Positions 1-12,142 of a stretch of DNA of 64,000 bases are shown in pieces. How positions within the stretch are numbered: position 1 is the stretch's first letter; each line of letters opens with the position of its first letter. The DNA comes from Allolobophora icterica. Lineage: Eukaryota; Annelida; Clitellata; Crassiclitellata; Lumbricidae. The stretch lies in NCBI GenBank assembly GCA_963556255.1, contig OY744610.1:10415777-10479776 (forward strand), in the 5' to 3' direction. Below the pieces are notes generated by a model. That model had not been told where the DNA came from and did no database searches. It was given only the letters and a program-made list of their open reading frames with translations. Both the position numbers and the translations under genes were made by a program.

Positions 1-1392
1 CAAATAATGAATCATCCAATTGTTTTCAATTTTGACGGTATAATGATTAAGTAAATTGTTTGTAGCTGTATTCATATGAAAAAAATTGTCCTCAGTAATT
101 CTGCTTACCCCAAGACAGAGATCAAAAGATGGCGGTTGATCGCTGACCATTGTAATGCGTATAAAAATGGAAACGTTTAAGCTAGGTAAAACATTGTCTG
201 TCAGTGAGATGCACACCTGTAAGCGACAACAACCACACTCAGTTTATTTAGTAACCGGCTTGTGTTATGGAGAGGAACCTCTTTCGGGGGCGGTAATTAA
301 ATAGGTTCTTCAGCAAGTTTTTCACTCCCAATTACAGCGCCATCGTTGGTCGTGTGCACTTTTGAACTGTGGAGGGAGGACTATGTTTCAAATACAGTTG
401 TTCTGCTTTCTATTACAGTAATGCAGCTAGGCAACATACTATGCATGGGCTTTATAGTTAATAATCCACTGAAAACAAGTGAGCTGCTAACTACATGTTA
501 AACACAGAAGGACAAATAATAAGAAGACGAGCAATATGGAGAGAAAGAGGAGGAAGTGGAAGAAAAGATACAACAAGAAGGATCCCCCTAGCCTGGTTCT
601 TGCAAATCTTAAAAGTGTCTTATTTGAACGTGCTGGTGTCGGGAGCGCCTCTGAGTAGTTCCCTTGAAGGAGCGCTATATATATATCCTCGAATGAATGA
701 ATGAATGATGAGAGCGATGAAAAAGAAGAAGCAGATAATGATTATAATAATGATAGAGATGAAGATGATGACGATTATTGAGAAGATGATGATGATATTC
801 ATAGGGACGCGGGTAATGAAGATGATGAAGATGATGATGATGATGATGATGATGATGATAATGATGATGATGATAATGATGATGATAGAGATGCTGTTGG
901 CCGCAGAGATGAAGATGAAGATGGTGGTAATAGAGATATAATATATTATACAATATTGTCTAATGTTCGATAAAGCTGTTGACTATATCTTATGAACGAT
1001 GATGCTTTGCTTCTGCATAACCTCTGAATTGGGTTACGAAATTAGTTGCCATTTCTATAGAAAAAGAGAGCTAAACAAACGAAATATTGAACTGAACAGC
1101 TGCTCAACATCAACATCAATTCAATACAGTACTGCAATAATAAACGACACAGAGAGTTCAACCGAAAAGGGTCCAGCAGACCCGTGTGTGGCTCGACTGG
1201 CCTATTTATAAATATTGTTAATACGTGGCGACAAATTCATGAGATTTCTTGCAGATGGATTGCAAAATGACACTGCACTGAACAAAAGAGTTCTGTTTCA
1301 AAGGAGACGTTTGAAAACAAACAGACCTACCTACACTGATAGCGAAGTTACTGATACGCATTAATCAAATTATTACTCATTAATTCGCTCAC
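1..1392. other. Left flank: no gene seen; SINE tail and GAT/GAA-rich repeat
   Basis: No convincing continuation of the cadherin-like gene was found here. Around 635-700 there is a short interspersed repeat 3' end (GGGAGCGCCTCTGAGTAG, then GCGCTATA and a GAAT repeat), followed by a GAT-rich microsatellite to about 930. Confidence 0.5.
700..930. repeat. Imperfect GAT/GAA microsatellite
   Basis: Long runs of GAT with GAA and AAT interruptions follow an SINE-like tail. The polyMet, polyHis and polyIle frames across it are composition artefacts. Confidence 0.85.
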
Positions 1393-1569
1393 AGTTCTTG
1401 TTGGATTCAGTCTGTCCAAAGATCCGTCGGTAGTCATTCTGCCTGACAAAGAATCGATGAATAAAATGGGTGGACCCAAATAACCCGAAATGTTTAAGCT
1501 GTACGTGTTGTTGGCGTTTGGTCTGCTGCTGTATCCGATGACTTGAAGAAATACTTCGGACGGTCTATT
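1393..1569 (-). CDS. Cadherin-like gene, exon 7 (EC3, last exon found)
   Basis: This phase 0 exon is 177 nt, from acceptor TCTTGCAG to donor GTGAGC. It encodes NRPSEVFLQVIGY through ILFIDSLSGRMTTDG and NPTRT. The EC3 repeat is unfinished, so at least one more exon is expected further left. Confidence 0.72.
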
Positions 1570-3490
1570 CTGCAAGACAAACGGAATTTACTACATATAC
1601 ACGGTTACGCGCTAAAGTCTCTTACGAAGAATTCATAAAGTTTCTTTATAGTTAAAGAGAATGTGTTTTCATTTTCGCGCAATGGACATCTATGGCATCG
1701 AATTGCAGTTTGCAATTAACACAGATTACACCGTATTTACACGTCTTTCGAAACATTAAAACCCTTTTTATATCTTGTTATGTTAAGTGGGTCCATGCTT
1801 TAAATAGCTAGTTTGGCCTTCCCTTGACCTTAATCTCTTAAATTGTTATAATTCGTTATCAAGACATGTGACTCATAAGAAAAAGAATTCCAGTCGATAA
1901 TTATATACGGCGTTATAAAGGTCAACATGGTTTACTACCTCGTACGCATAATAGCGCTTATTATCATCTTCTGGAACGTAGAAACCCATGACAGCCGGGA
2001 TGTAGGTGCTGGCGACGTATATCTTGATATCTTTGTAGCTCGTCCGAGAGGGTTGACCGTACGACGTTGCTGAGACGTTCAAGATGTAAGGTTGAGGTCG
2101 GGACACTAAGGTCTTATTCGTTGAGATGTTTCCTGTCACTGGATCGACTATGAAGTAGACTGGGAAAACAAATACGCCATTGTCAGGTACATATATAACA
2201 CTCAAGTGTCTTGGAGTATACTGTACATACAATACATACATACATGCATACAGACATACATAGATACACACATACAGATATATACACACATACATAGATA
2301 TATACATACGTACGCACCTAGGCCTGTAAACACATACGTACGTATTTACATTCATACATCAATAGGTCTATACATACACGCATACAAACATACAGTACAT
2401 TCATACACAACTACATGCATACATACATACGTGTGTTTATGCTTGCATGCTTACGCGCATTCGTGCATACCAAGCACCACGTTTCCATGGTTGTGTCATT
2501 CTTTGTCGTTTCGTATTGTATTGCGTTGTATTGTTGTGCCTTGTATTGTATCGTATTGTTTTGCATGGGTGCTTACCCCTTCCGTCGCCACCAGCTATGG
2601 CATAGATGATATTGGTTACGTAGTAGGGATCTCCGCTTCTGGCGTAGATCTGACCGATCGACGAGTTGACTGGAGCTCGGTCGACCGTGTAGAAAGTGAC
2701 GGGCGGTTGAAATTGCGGTGAGTAATTATTGAACCAATGAACGACGTAGATGTTGACCTGTGTTGCCACAACGTAATTGTAATCGTAAACACAAATTTCT
2801 ATAGCGCCCCTTCGAGACAGACTCACCTAAGGTGTTCCCGCAAAACGACCGAAAACCAGACTCGAATAAATGGTTTTCGATCACTAAATGATCTAAATCA
2901 ATCGAAATGAACTTGATGTAGCGCCCTTAAGATATCTACTCAGAATCGCTTAAGGTAGGGTAACATGTAAAGGTAGAATAAGCGATCGTTTATTCTTATT
3001 TTACGTATTTATATAGCACCACGATAGTCCATCTTATACCGTATCATAAGGTAGGCTAATCCGCAGAGTGCAGGATCGACCTTACTCAGCAGACTCCATG
3101 CATTTGGTTTAAGTTGTTCGCATGGCTCTGAGTCAGATTTATCTTTAATTGAGCGTGTAACAAGCGCAATAAATAAATAAATGATCGAATAAAAAATATG
3201 GATTACTTATTAATCTATATATAAATCAATTAAGTCCAATAATCATCGGTGATTGAAAAATATTATTTTTTAAATTCAGTAATTAATCAATTAAATCTAA
3301 TAATAATAATCGATCAATGATAACTGATTAATTTGTTCTTCTGCAAACTGATAATCCATATTGGTCACAGCGCTCGTCTTGTAACGCGGAGAGAACGAGT
3401 TCGAGTTTTCCTGTTGGGGTTACACTGTAGGCAAGATTATGATAAAGTTCTTCGATTTTTCATCAGATGGTGGCGTTTAATAAATGCACA

Positions 3491-3530
<40 letters not shown>

Positions 3531-3556
3531 CGACGACGACGATGATGATGATGATG

Positions 3557-3629
<73 letters not shown>

Positions 3630-4739
3630 TAATAATAAAGATGGTCACTCCAGAGATTAATTTTCACATACTTAGTATCTGACTCCTGAGGGATTATACA
3701 GTATGTACCTCGGGGGAAAAAGAAATACTAATAATAATTGTTACTGAACGTACCACAACCGTAGCTCGTTTTGATGGCGGCGCTCCTTGAACAGATGCTA
3801 TGCCCAGGAGTTCGTATTGCTCCATCATCTTTACATCATCTGGCTTATTAACGCGGATTGTTCCCTAATTAAACCAAACAAAACACAAATATAGGCCTAA
3901 AGGTCTATGACCCAAGAGAAAACGTTACAACGCTTACAAAATTGTCGGCAAACACGAAGAAGCCTTGGACTGAGGAGAAAGTTCTCTAAAGCACACAGCT
4001 GCAATTCTTTCTTCTTGGTCGTCGTTGTTTTCTGTTTGTTCTTATTAGATCAAGAGAACAACTCCAGATGGCGTGTAGAGACTACTCTATACAAAAAGAA
4101 TTCATTTCTGCATTGGCAAAACTCCACAGATGTCTGGTTCTTTAAACGTATTTCAGAAAGTGTATTATACGTTGTTGAACCGTTGGATTACTGTGGCACC
4201 AAACCTCTGAAAGAAGAAGTCTTCCCTGGGTCTTAAGAAACCTGGATCAGGTGACGATCTATGCTGACCATAAACTTCAATCACTGGTGACTGATAGGAC
4301 CACGTGTTTCAAAGGCAAAAGGACTCGTTATCGTAAACTCCAAATTTCTAAAGCGCTACTCCAGAGTTAAGCGCAGGGCACCAGCTTATTCACGAGCTAA
4401 GCCGTATCAGAGGCGTTTTTCCGAGATAGATGCCAGTGTGGGTCCGAGTCCGGTTGCCTGAGATACCAGATACCAGGGGAGGCAGAGCAGCTGCTAAGGT
4501 GCATTTCTTTGAGGAGGAAATACTTGGAAGGTGGAGATCAATCTGGGGTTACTTTTAATATTACAATTATTAGGATGTTATAATCGGCCAACCACTTGGA
4601 TAAATTTGAAACACTATTGTAGTTGTGATCCCTATCTTCAGCCGATCTATGTACTGCTAGTTGTTAAGAGCATTCCAGACGGTACCCTACTTCAGATCCA
4701 GCAACTGCGAGACTTCTTGAACATCATATGCTTAGCAGC

Positions 4740-4799
<60 letters not shown>

Positions 4800-5266
4800 G
4801 TACATACGTCATATTGGCTAATCCCTACTTATTTAAGACTCGACTACGTAGGCACCTATTGAGCATCGACTGAGTTCCCTTCGTCAGAGGGCTGGTTCAT
4901 CCTAGTTCTCACGTATCTGGTTGCACACGATCGCACGTGGGTCTACCTTGGTTATCTTTAATTAGTTAAGGTAGTTAAGTTATTTAAGGTACGCATACTA
5001 TCCGTTTATAGTCTATGTTGCCTCTATGTAAGTAAATTTGATGCCGATTGGCTCAACTGCATAAATACAGGGAAAAGAGGCTATTTTCTTTCACCATTGT
5101 CAGTCATATTGTAAATGTTACTGCTGCTTTATAGGTGACCCTAGTTAGCGGGACGAATATCCCTTAGGGGCCACCTTTTGTCACCAGTGACAACTCTGCT
5201 TATTTCTGTTTTACATTTACTGTACTCTGTCATAATTGTCATTTGGTTGCAATAAAAATCTTTGAT

Positions 5267-5337
<71 letters not shown>

Positions 5338-7314
5338 GCTAGTGCTAACCGTTTTGTTGTCAATGTAGAAATCGTCAACGTTAAAGCCATAGATGCTGTA
5401 GATAAGAAGGCCTGGCGCTTGAGATACCTCAGCTTGAATGGTTCCGACTAAATCCGATTGTGAAACATTGTTGAAAATCGTAAAGTTGTAGTTCTGAATA
5501 AGATAAAATGTTACATGTAAGTACACGAGTAATCCGTATAAGTAGGTAGCGCATAGTGCATGCAATAGGTATTAGTGTAACAAACAGGCACCCTCATGAC
5601 AAAAATAATTCACCTAAGAACAAAATGGGTTTAGATTAACGAGTAAAACTATTAAAATGAATAAAAAGCAGGAATACTAACATGATTTACACAGAGGCGC
5701 GTTTACAGAAAATGGGGCCCTAGGGCAAACATTTTTGGAGCCCTTCTGATCGTGTAAACTGAGAGTCTGAGACTCTGGCGGTGCTTAGCCTATCATGGGC
5801 AAAAACTAACGAAGTTGAACTTGAAAACTGTTTTTTAAGTGTTATTGACACTGTAATTATGATTACTTATAGAAGTTATTTCAAAGAATGTGAAATTATT
5901 TGGTTTAATGTTATTTTTTTATAATTGAAAATAATATTTTCATTCGTTTGGGGGCCCTCTCGAGATTTGGGGGCTCTAGGCGCGCGCCTGGTGCGCCTAC
6001 GTGTAAACGCGCCTCTGGATTTACAAGCACGACGACTTCACAATTAAGGAGCACGACTATTAAATTGACTAATTGTAGCGGACTTGGATTTATATAGAAA
6101 GCATAAGTTCTTCTGAATATGGACAGCCACATATATGATACGCACTGGTATAGTCGTTAAATGGGGTGAGGCAGTTTTGTGTTCGGCATTAATGGGGTGG
6201 GGGTATGTGGAAGTGAACCAACATCTCTATGGGCATCATTCATTTCACGCAAACGACACCAAGTGCTAGTTTCTACTTCGTCACAACAGTAGCAAATGTG
6301 CAAATCAATCTTTATTATTTTCATGCATCATTTATACATACGTGCATACATACATGCATATATCAATGCATAATGCATACAAAAATGCATACATGTGGGG
6401 CGTGGTGGCTCAGTGGTAAGTTCGGCGCCTTGTGACCGGAGGGTTGCAGGTTCGAATCCCACTCTAGCCGCTGCGTACGGACCTTGGGCAAGTCCTTCAC
6501 TCGCAATTGCTCGTGGCGCTTCGGCGTGAAAATTCCGGCACAGTATCAAATGCTGTAGTCGGGAGCGCCTCTGCGTAGTAGTTGACTTCGAGAGGCGCTA
6601 TAGAAATATCTGGAAATAAATAAAAAAAAATGCATGTTAATGTAAGGCCTACTTGCATACATGCATGAACACCTGCACACATAAAAATACCTGGATACAT
6701 GAGATGGCTGACTGCTTTACTGCTCGTTGACTATGCTCTCTGGCAGTTGCAGAAACTTACACATGGTGTCGCCGGCATAAGAAGAGGAGAAAACCAAATA
6801 GATAGTAATTATCACTCCAAAGAGTTTCTATTGGTTTTATATAAAAGCGAATAAATCTTCACAACCGATCACAGTACGACGACAAGTTGGGTCCATCTCT
6901 ACAAATAACTCAATTGGTTGAATCTGAAACTACTCACTCGCCGGTCGAAGGTAGGTACATCGGCGTCTGAGCTTATCACAGTGACGGTTAGCAGGTCGGA
7001 CAGATTGTTTGTCCACACGTCCTCTTGTTGGCCAGAAACACACCCTGAAGCAAAACAATCCATACGCTTAAAACAGTAACTTTTCACCAAGTTGGCAGAG
7101 CTGGATTTAGACTTCGTGAAGCCTTGAGCTGTATAACTTGGATGACCCTTTTTATAAAAAATTACACCAGAAGGTCTCACAAAACTTGAAATATATAATC
7201 AATTATGCCTTTGAATTATTTAATAGTATTGCATTTAAAGTGAAAAATTCAAATTATTTTCAAATGAATTTATTTCCCCGAAATGGAGTTTGCTACACAA
7301 GCCGTTTGAAAAGG

Positions 7315-7355
<41 letters not shown>

Positions 7356-7879
7356 CATGTAGGCACGTGACCTCTTACGTAGATACAGGTGCTGGGCTAA
7401 GTCCGTAGGCTGGCGGGAATCTTATGCCATAGAAGGGGTGGCCTTGTCTATAAATAAGACTGCAGTCTTTGTTCTTGAGCTCAGTGTCTTACTTTGGTTG
7501 ACCATGTTCGGTTGACGTTTGTGGAGCTCATTGTCTTGTGTTGGTCAGAAATGATGGTTTGACGTTAGTGGAGCTCAGCCATTGATGTTAGTGAAGAGAG
7601 CTGTTGATTGACCGCCTGAGGTCTTAGTAAAGATATTTCGTTAGTCGACTTTGTGTCGGTTGTTCGTCGGTTGCTTTCAACTCCGTGCCTGACGGGTTTG
7701 TCGAGCATCCGCTCCCGACTGTCGTGACGAGCGGTGCTTTGGCGTTTTGTTCCGCTTGAAGTGTCTTTGTTCGTATGTATGGTTTATGTCTCATGTTCAT
7801 TCTATTAAATCCTATTTTTATTGAACTCGGGCCATGCATTCCTTTCTTTAGCGAGAATCATTCCTTAACAACTTGTCAC

Positions 7880-7940
<61 letters not shown>

Positions 7941-8462
7941 CACATCAGTGCTTTGAAAGCCCGGAAAAATTCTGAAGATTTTTAGTCCTCTGCGGATTGT
8001 AAGGCCCTAAGCTGTAGCTTTTCTTATCTTAAGCCTAAATCCGGCACTGCTAGTTGGGCATTAAAGATTTACGGTGAATGTTAACAAACTTTAAAATCAG
8101 TTATAAAATTGAACCACTCCTTCGATAGGCACTTTGATTGCGCTACGAAATGTTTACCAACATAACCTATTTAAAGAGAATCAATGTTTAGCTTAATAAA
8201 ATTAAACTGGTGCTATAGGAGTCAGTAGTTTAGAGATTTGAGTGGGTTATTAAGCTAGGTCAGATCACGTCGTTTAACTATGAATAGATAAACGAACTGG
8301 CACTAAGCAGAAAATTAATCGCTACATTTAACATCACGGGAAAATACTGACTTCATTTATAATTGTCAAGACCCCAACTAAAGACCCTGCTTAACTAATT
8401 TTTAGCACCCTCAGAAAAAGACTTCGCTTACCAAGAAGCAGCAGCAAGAACTTTGCGCTCAT
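1393..8462 (-). CDS. Cadherin-like secreted/membrane protein, 5' seven coding exons (partial gene)
   Basis: Seven exons join in frame to 334 codons: 8432-8462, 6938-7044, 5350-5493, 3754-3864, 2577-2757, 1909-2159 and 1393-1569. The product starts with a signal peptide (MSAKFLLLLLGCVSG) and then shows about two and a half cadherin (EC) repeats. Splicing rebuilds EC signatures across junctions: FYIDNKT+GTIRV, AIAGGDGR+VYFIVDPVTG, and KRATVV+VNIYVV followed by NNYSPQF. This continuity is the main evidence for the model. Cadherins mediate extracellular adhesion or recognition. The calcium-binding signatures look degenerate: the usual DxNDNxP linker reads VHWFNNYSP, and no clear LDRE is seen. Calcium-dependent rigidity is therefore doubtful. 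The last exon ends inside a repeat at a GTGAGC donor and I found no continuation to its left, so the transmembrane and cytoplasmic parts, if any, lie outside the window. Introns hold AT and ATT microsatellites, a SINE and an hAT MITE. Confidence 0.8.
1909..2159 (-). CDS. Cadherin-like gene, exon 6 (rest of EC2, start of EC3)
   Basis: This 251-nt exon follows acceptor TTTTCCCAG and encodes VYFIVDPVTGNIST, the C-terminal strands of EC2, then AVMGFYVPEDDNKRYY of EC3. The donor is GTATAT after GCC. The open frame continues on both sides, but the frame and domain match require these borders. Confidence 0.75.
2215..2460. repeat. CATA/TACA microsatellite-like tract in a cadherin-gene intron
   Basis: The tract is made of repeated ACATACAT-type tetranucleotides with many substitutions. 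It lies between exons 5 and 6 of the cadherin-like gene. Confidence 0.8.
2577..2757 (-). CDS. Cadherin-like gene, exon 5 (EC1-EC2 linker and first half of EC2)
   Basis: This 181-nt exon runs from acceptor CAACACAG to donor GTAAGC. It encodes VNIYVVHWFNNYSPQF, where a DxNDNSP linker would normally sit, then EC2 up to AIAGGDGR. It ends in phase 1 and the next exon restores the frame. Confidence 0.78.
3491..3638. repeat. Compound GAT/GAC/AAT trinucleotide microsatellite
   Basis: A GAT run, a short GAC run, GAT again, then about 30 AAT units, within a cadherin-gene intron. Confidence 0.9.
3754..3864 (-). CDS. Cadherin-like gene, exon 4 (second half of EC1)
   Basis: This phase 0-0 exon is 111 nt, starting GTIRVNKPDD and ending SKRATVV. 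The acceptor is TTAATTAG and the donor GTACGT. The GTIRV strand directly continues the FYIDNKT of exon 3, the usual EC pattern. Confidence 0.8.
4300..4480 (-). mobile_element. LINE/SINE 3'-end fragment with (TTACGATAACG) tail
   Basis: On the minus strand the fragment reads CTTAACTCTGGAGTAGCGCT and then a TTACGATAACGAG tail. The same block with the same kind of tail recurs at 21417-21520 and, more diverged, at 41765-41860. This marks a dispersed retroelement end. Confidence 0.55.
4741..4797. repeat. AT dinucleotide microsatellite
   Basis: An uninterrupted TA run of nearly 60 nt in an intron. Confidence 0.95.
5268..5334. repeat. AT dinucleotide microsatellite beside exon 3
   Basis: A TA run of about 65 nt sits just inside the donor side of cadherin exon 3. 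Slippage here could disturb that weak donor. Confidence 0.95.
5350..5493 (-). CDS. Cadherin-like gene, exon 3 (first half of EC1)
   Basis: This phase 0-0 exon is 144 nt. It encodes NYNFTIFNNVSQ through DDFYIDNKT. The acceptor is TTATTCAG and the donor is a less typical GTTAGC. An AT microsatellite starts 10-15 nt inside the following intron. Confidence 0.75.
5692..6017. mobile_element. hAT-type MITE, 326 bp, perfect 8-bp target duplication
   Basis: The terminal inverted repeats are CAGAGGCGCGTTTACA and its complement at the right end. The element is flanked on both sides by GATTTACA (5684-5691 and 6018-6025). The 8-bp duplication with CAG...CTG ends is typical of hAT. The interior has no transposase. 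A second copy, split by another MITE, lies at 54790-55967. Confidence 0.92.
6397..6632 (+). mobile_element. tRNA-derived SINE
   Basis: The head has RNA polymerase III box A-like TGGCTCAGTGGTAAG (from 6406) and box B GGTTCGAATCC (6449-6459). The body ends GGGAGCGCCTCTGCGTAG ... GAGAGGCGCTATAGAAATA and an AAATAAAT/A-rich tail. AAAATGCAT occurs on both sides and may be the target duplication. The 3' tail matches that of the LINEs at 32.0 and 61.0 kb. There is no functional tRNA fold because the acceptor side is replaced by the SINE body. Confidence 0.85.
6938..7044 (-). CDS. Cadherin-like gene, exon 2
   Basis: The acceptor TTTTGCTTCAG and donor GTGAGT bound a 107-nt exon. It completes the leader (GCVSGQQ, a likely cleavage region) and begins the first EC repeat, ending DADVPTFDRR. 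Confidence 0.75.
7317..7350. repeat. AT dinucleotide microsatellite
   Basis: A TA run within the first large intron of the cadherin-like gene. Confidence 0.93.
7878..7938. repeat. AT dinucleotide microsatellite
   Basis: A TA run of about 60 nt in the intron between exons 1 and 2 of the cadherin-like gene. Confidence 0.95.
8432..8462 (-). CDS. Cadherin-like gene, coding exon 1 (signal peptide)
   Basis: The ATG at 8462-8460 opens MSAKFLLLLL, a hydrophobic leader. The donor GTAAGC follows in phase 1. A TTTATTTCAG acceptor just upstream (5' UTR part 8463-8477) implies an intron in the 5' UTR. Confidence 0.8.
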
Positions 8463-8879
8463 TCCTAAACTCGGCGCCTGAAATAAACAGCATTTAGCAT
8501 TGAATTCAATGCTATCAGGTCACACTTTTTCAATCTCTCCGACAGTCATTAGAGAACGAATGTTCCGTTTGATTTACACATTTTTCAAGTTTACTTCGGA
8601 CTATGTAGTAATAGAATACCATCCAAAGTCATTGTCGTTGTTGTTGTCGTTGCCATCATCATTGTGGTAGTCGTTGAGATCATTTTTAAATCTCAGTAGT
8701 TTGTTCTAATCCAGAGGGATTATTGCTACTTTGGCTAAAAAAATAATAATTGTAATAATGCATTAGCAGTGTTTCTGCAGTTGCAAAGTTGCTGTACCAG
8801 CTTTTATACTTTTATCAGTTATTGTTATTGTTTCTCCAAGGATAATTTGATTAAGTAATAAGCAGAACAAAGGTCTTAC

Positions 8880-8925
8880 CATTGCTGCCAAGACAATCAT
8901 CTGCAGATGATATATTTAAACTCAG
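8880..8925 (-). promoter_or_regulatory. Possible first non-coding exon/TATA-like region of the cadherin-like gene
   Basis: On the minus strand a TTTAAATATATC stretch (about 8908-8920) lies 30-40 nt upstream of a good donor (GCAGCAATG then GTAAGA, exon edge at 8880). It could be a short first exon that splices to the 5' UTR acceptor near 8478. This rests on signal spacing only. Confidence 0.25.
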
Positions 8926-9935
8926 GCGTTGCTTCGATTTGATATTTTCACGATCAGTGCAGACGACAAGTAATGCGATGCAATGGCTCGGTCAATTCTC
9001 ATGCGCAGACTACGATATCCACAAACAGGTTGAACGTCTTCTCGAATCAAATTGATGCCTATATCTGGATAAATATCCAGTCCTACTCGGAAGTAGTTTT
9101 CACAATGTTGGGAAAGTCGAGCTTATTATAGCACAGTAATTCATTCAGATGTTCAGTTGGAAATTTCGTTCAAAGAAGCGATATTGGACAAGAACAACAT
9201 CCTGTTGGTGAAAAATGGCGTGGGTTGTTACGCTTGGCCTGTCGTAGGCCATGCTTGCTGCCAAGAGCGTTGGTTGTTGGCTGTAAGACATCATTGTAGC
9301 GGCGCCGTCATTCGCTGTAGCCTATACAATGCAACGGGAATTTTTTTTTGAATGCGTAGAACCGCTTGGCTGAATGCATACACGATATAGGCCCACGGCA
9401 ATCACGACATCCTTCGTATGTTAAACTAGAATGCAGTTGAGAGTGAAATTACTGTCACTCTTTGTTCATCAAATTGAGTCACAACAGCCTTTGGAGCACT
9501 AGGCTCCAGCAATGGACTGTAAATATACAAGTCAGGCGTACATCTGAACTGTAATTTAAAAGCAGAGTATTGACTGTAGCGTCAACAGGCAGCAAAAGGC
9601 AAATGGCGTCTTTTGACGGCGTCTAACTGAGTGCGTTGCAGTAGCTATATATATGCTGTTGACAGACGTATAAGTTCAGAAATCGCTTTGAACACAGATT
9701 CTGAACACAGACCTTTAATTTATTTATAAAGTTAAAATGATTGTGTTTTGCCAATCGAAAAGTAAGATAAAAATATTTGATCGAATATATTGCTAACAAA
9801 CCAAAAAGTTTCATGATCTTTCTACTAATTTACTGCAAACTGTATCCATGCACTGTCTACACATTCAGGGAATCAATCAAATACAATTTCAGTATGCTTT
9901 TAAATCTTCGAGGTGAAGTAATTGATCCAATATGA

Positions 9936-10027
9936 CTTTTGATAATTTGTCCGATTCAAAGCTAGTCCAAAGTTTAACCCTTGGGCTAAATTTTGGACTA
10001 GCTTTGAATCTGACAAACTATCAAAAG
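9936..10027. repeat. 92-nt near-perfect hairpin (inverted repeat)
   Basis: CTTTTGATAATTTGTC ... TCAAAGCTAGTCCAAA pairs with TTTGGACTAGCTTTGA ... GACAAACTATCAAAAG. The arms are about 44 nt, with few mismatches and a tiny loop near 9981. It could be a very small fold-back element or a microRNA-like precursor. Confidence 0.85.
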
Positions 10028-10080
10028 AATATAGATTATTTATTTCTATTCGTCGTTGCCAGATGGCTTGGGCCAGGAAC

Positions 10081-10136
<56 letters not shown>
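10081..10136. repeat. GAT microsatellite
   Basis: About 18 GAT units follow the hairpin at 9936-10027. Confidence 0.95.
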
Positions 10137-10138
<2 letters not shown>

Positions 10139-10414
10139 GACAGTAACGTTGAAACAAACCGAATAGGGCCTATATTTGTGTTTTATTTAGAGTTTAAAAT
10201 TTGTTTCCTTAAAGTTTCTCACCCACTGATAAGATAACTGCCGGTGAAACGAAAATTAGGTTCATATATTGTTGTTGAAGAGCAATATAAGGGTGTGTGC
10301 ATGTAGTCTAATATTTAGCATATTATTCGAAGTTCTTCCATTCTCTCAAGAAGAGGATAAGCACCAAACGTCTTATAAGGACTAAATGTGATCTGATAAT
10401 CTAGCATAACCGAC

Positions 10415-10560
10415 ATAAATTCCGGGCCCCTAAACTATCATCAGGCTTTATGAGAAAGTTGACTGCGGGCCCGGCCCTGATCCCTAAAAATCGCCGGAAA
10501 ATCGCCGGGCCTAAGGGGCATTTGCCCCTCTAGCCCCATCTCGGCGGGCCTGTCTAGTAC
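10415..10560 (-). mobile_element. Dispersed MITE-like repeat ending GGCGGGCCTG
   Basis: The tract contains GGGCATTTGCCCCTCTAGC and ends CTCGGCGGGCCTG. A related element at 49408-49719 begins with the complement, CAGGCCCGCCGAG, with a similar GACAAATGCCC segment. The left end here was not resolved. Confidence 0.5.
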
Positions 10561-12142
10561 GTAAGTGAATAAAGGAATTTGGAATCAATACTTATCTAAT
10601 ACTAATCCAATTGGTTCTGTTGGTTGCTACGAGTAAATTTTAGGATCGATTGGAGAAGCTAGGTCGAAATGCGATAGATCAGAGCCCGTCCTAGGATTGC
10701 GAATGACGACAGTTCATGCAAAGATACCAACGACACCAGGGACGCATAACCCAGTCTAATGAAATAATGAATCGCTGTAAATATACAATGAAGTAAAAGA
10801 CACATGATATGTCACGTTATGTTCATGTTCCTCCGTTGCTTTAAGTATGCTTGTCGGGAAATCTGTACGTGAAATTGTGAAGCTACGATTCTTGGAGAAT
10901 AATGTCGTGCGTATAGGCCTACTGGATAAAGTTAATTTATTTCATATATTTAATATTATACACATCGTCACCCATATCAACAGCAGCACTCATACCTGCC
11001 TTCAACCACTAGTTTCTTCGTAAATCGCGTCCCGCAGTCTGCGATCATCGGTTATGGGTCTTTTGGTTGAGCCCAGGTGTAGCACTGTCCATAGACTCTG
11101 GTGCATTGCGTGTTCCTGCCCCTATGGAATGGAATCGAGTGCCAATTTTTTTTCTGTTGCCGGAACTCCTATTCTTCTTAAAAAAGCCTGAGGCCTAACA
11201 CTTACTATTTCCCACTGGCCTTCACACATATGGAAATCTAGCTGCAGTTCACATTCTGTGTGACTTTGCGCGCGTTAAAAATGTTTGTAGTATTAATAAT
11301 ATATTTGGATTTTAAAATTTTTGGAAGTGTTTCAGTAAGTATGTCTTAATATGCTGCTTACTCAGCAAAATAGATAGGCCGTCAGCAATTTTAAACACTT
11401 GATGGATCTGTTAGCATGACATTTGAAAACTCTATAAACGGTAGTCGAGTCTTTCCAATGCTCACATCTGTAAACAAAGACTTTTTTGCCACGCAAAAAT
11501 GAGCATCGATTCTGAAACCTCTGTTCATGTGAAGCGCCTCTCAACTATCTAGACCAGATATTGGGCCTACCTTCGATTCTATCGACTCTCGAGAAAAGTT
11601 ACCAAGTTGTAGTTCCGATATGATAGTTGCATGGCTATCATACAAGTCCTAACGGAACATTGAACAGTAACTGCAGGGCTCTTATAGCAGGAGCGCTGTT
11701 CAGTGTATTGCTTCTGACGAGGAACCATATGATAGGGCCTACTAAGGGTATTCTGCAATAAACAGTAATTACAAATGGTGTGTATATAATTGAATTGAGT
11801 GGAATTTTTATAATGGGGTAACGCCTGTTTTCAGCTGAACTTTATCTTTTTGTGCTTGAAATGTAGCAATGCGTCCATGATAAATCTCGCAATAGCATGA
11901 TCATTGTATAGCTTATAGGCCCTACTGAGTTTTATGCAAACGTGATTTGATGACTTCTAGTTATTATGAGTGGACAACGCAGTCGAATAAGCTGTTTAAG
12001 CAGCAAATGGAATACAAGAACGCGATAAGATGAACCGTGTTTCATTCGGAAATGCATTACATCATAAATATGACGTTATAATGGGAAGTTTGAAGAGTCA
12101 TTTAAGTCACTAGAGTTGAATGTTTTCTGGTCGGTTCTGTTA
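10561..12142. other. Non-coding stretch, no gene seen
   Basis: No convincing exon on either strand. About 11965-12050 resembles 12785-12875, so a diverged repeat copy lies on each side of the terminal Ig-gene exon. Confidence 0.5.

Noticed and set aside
2206..2721. Plus-strand 171-codon frame
   Set aside because: Made of a CATA microsatellite and the antisense of cadherin exon 5.
6401..6475. Functional tRNA gene
   Set aside because: Box A and box B are present but the acceptor stem is missing and a SINE body follows.
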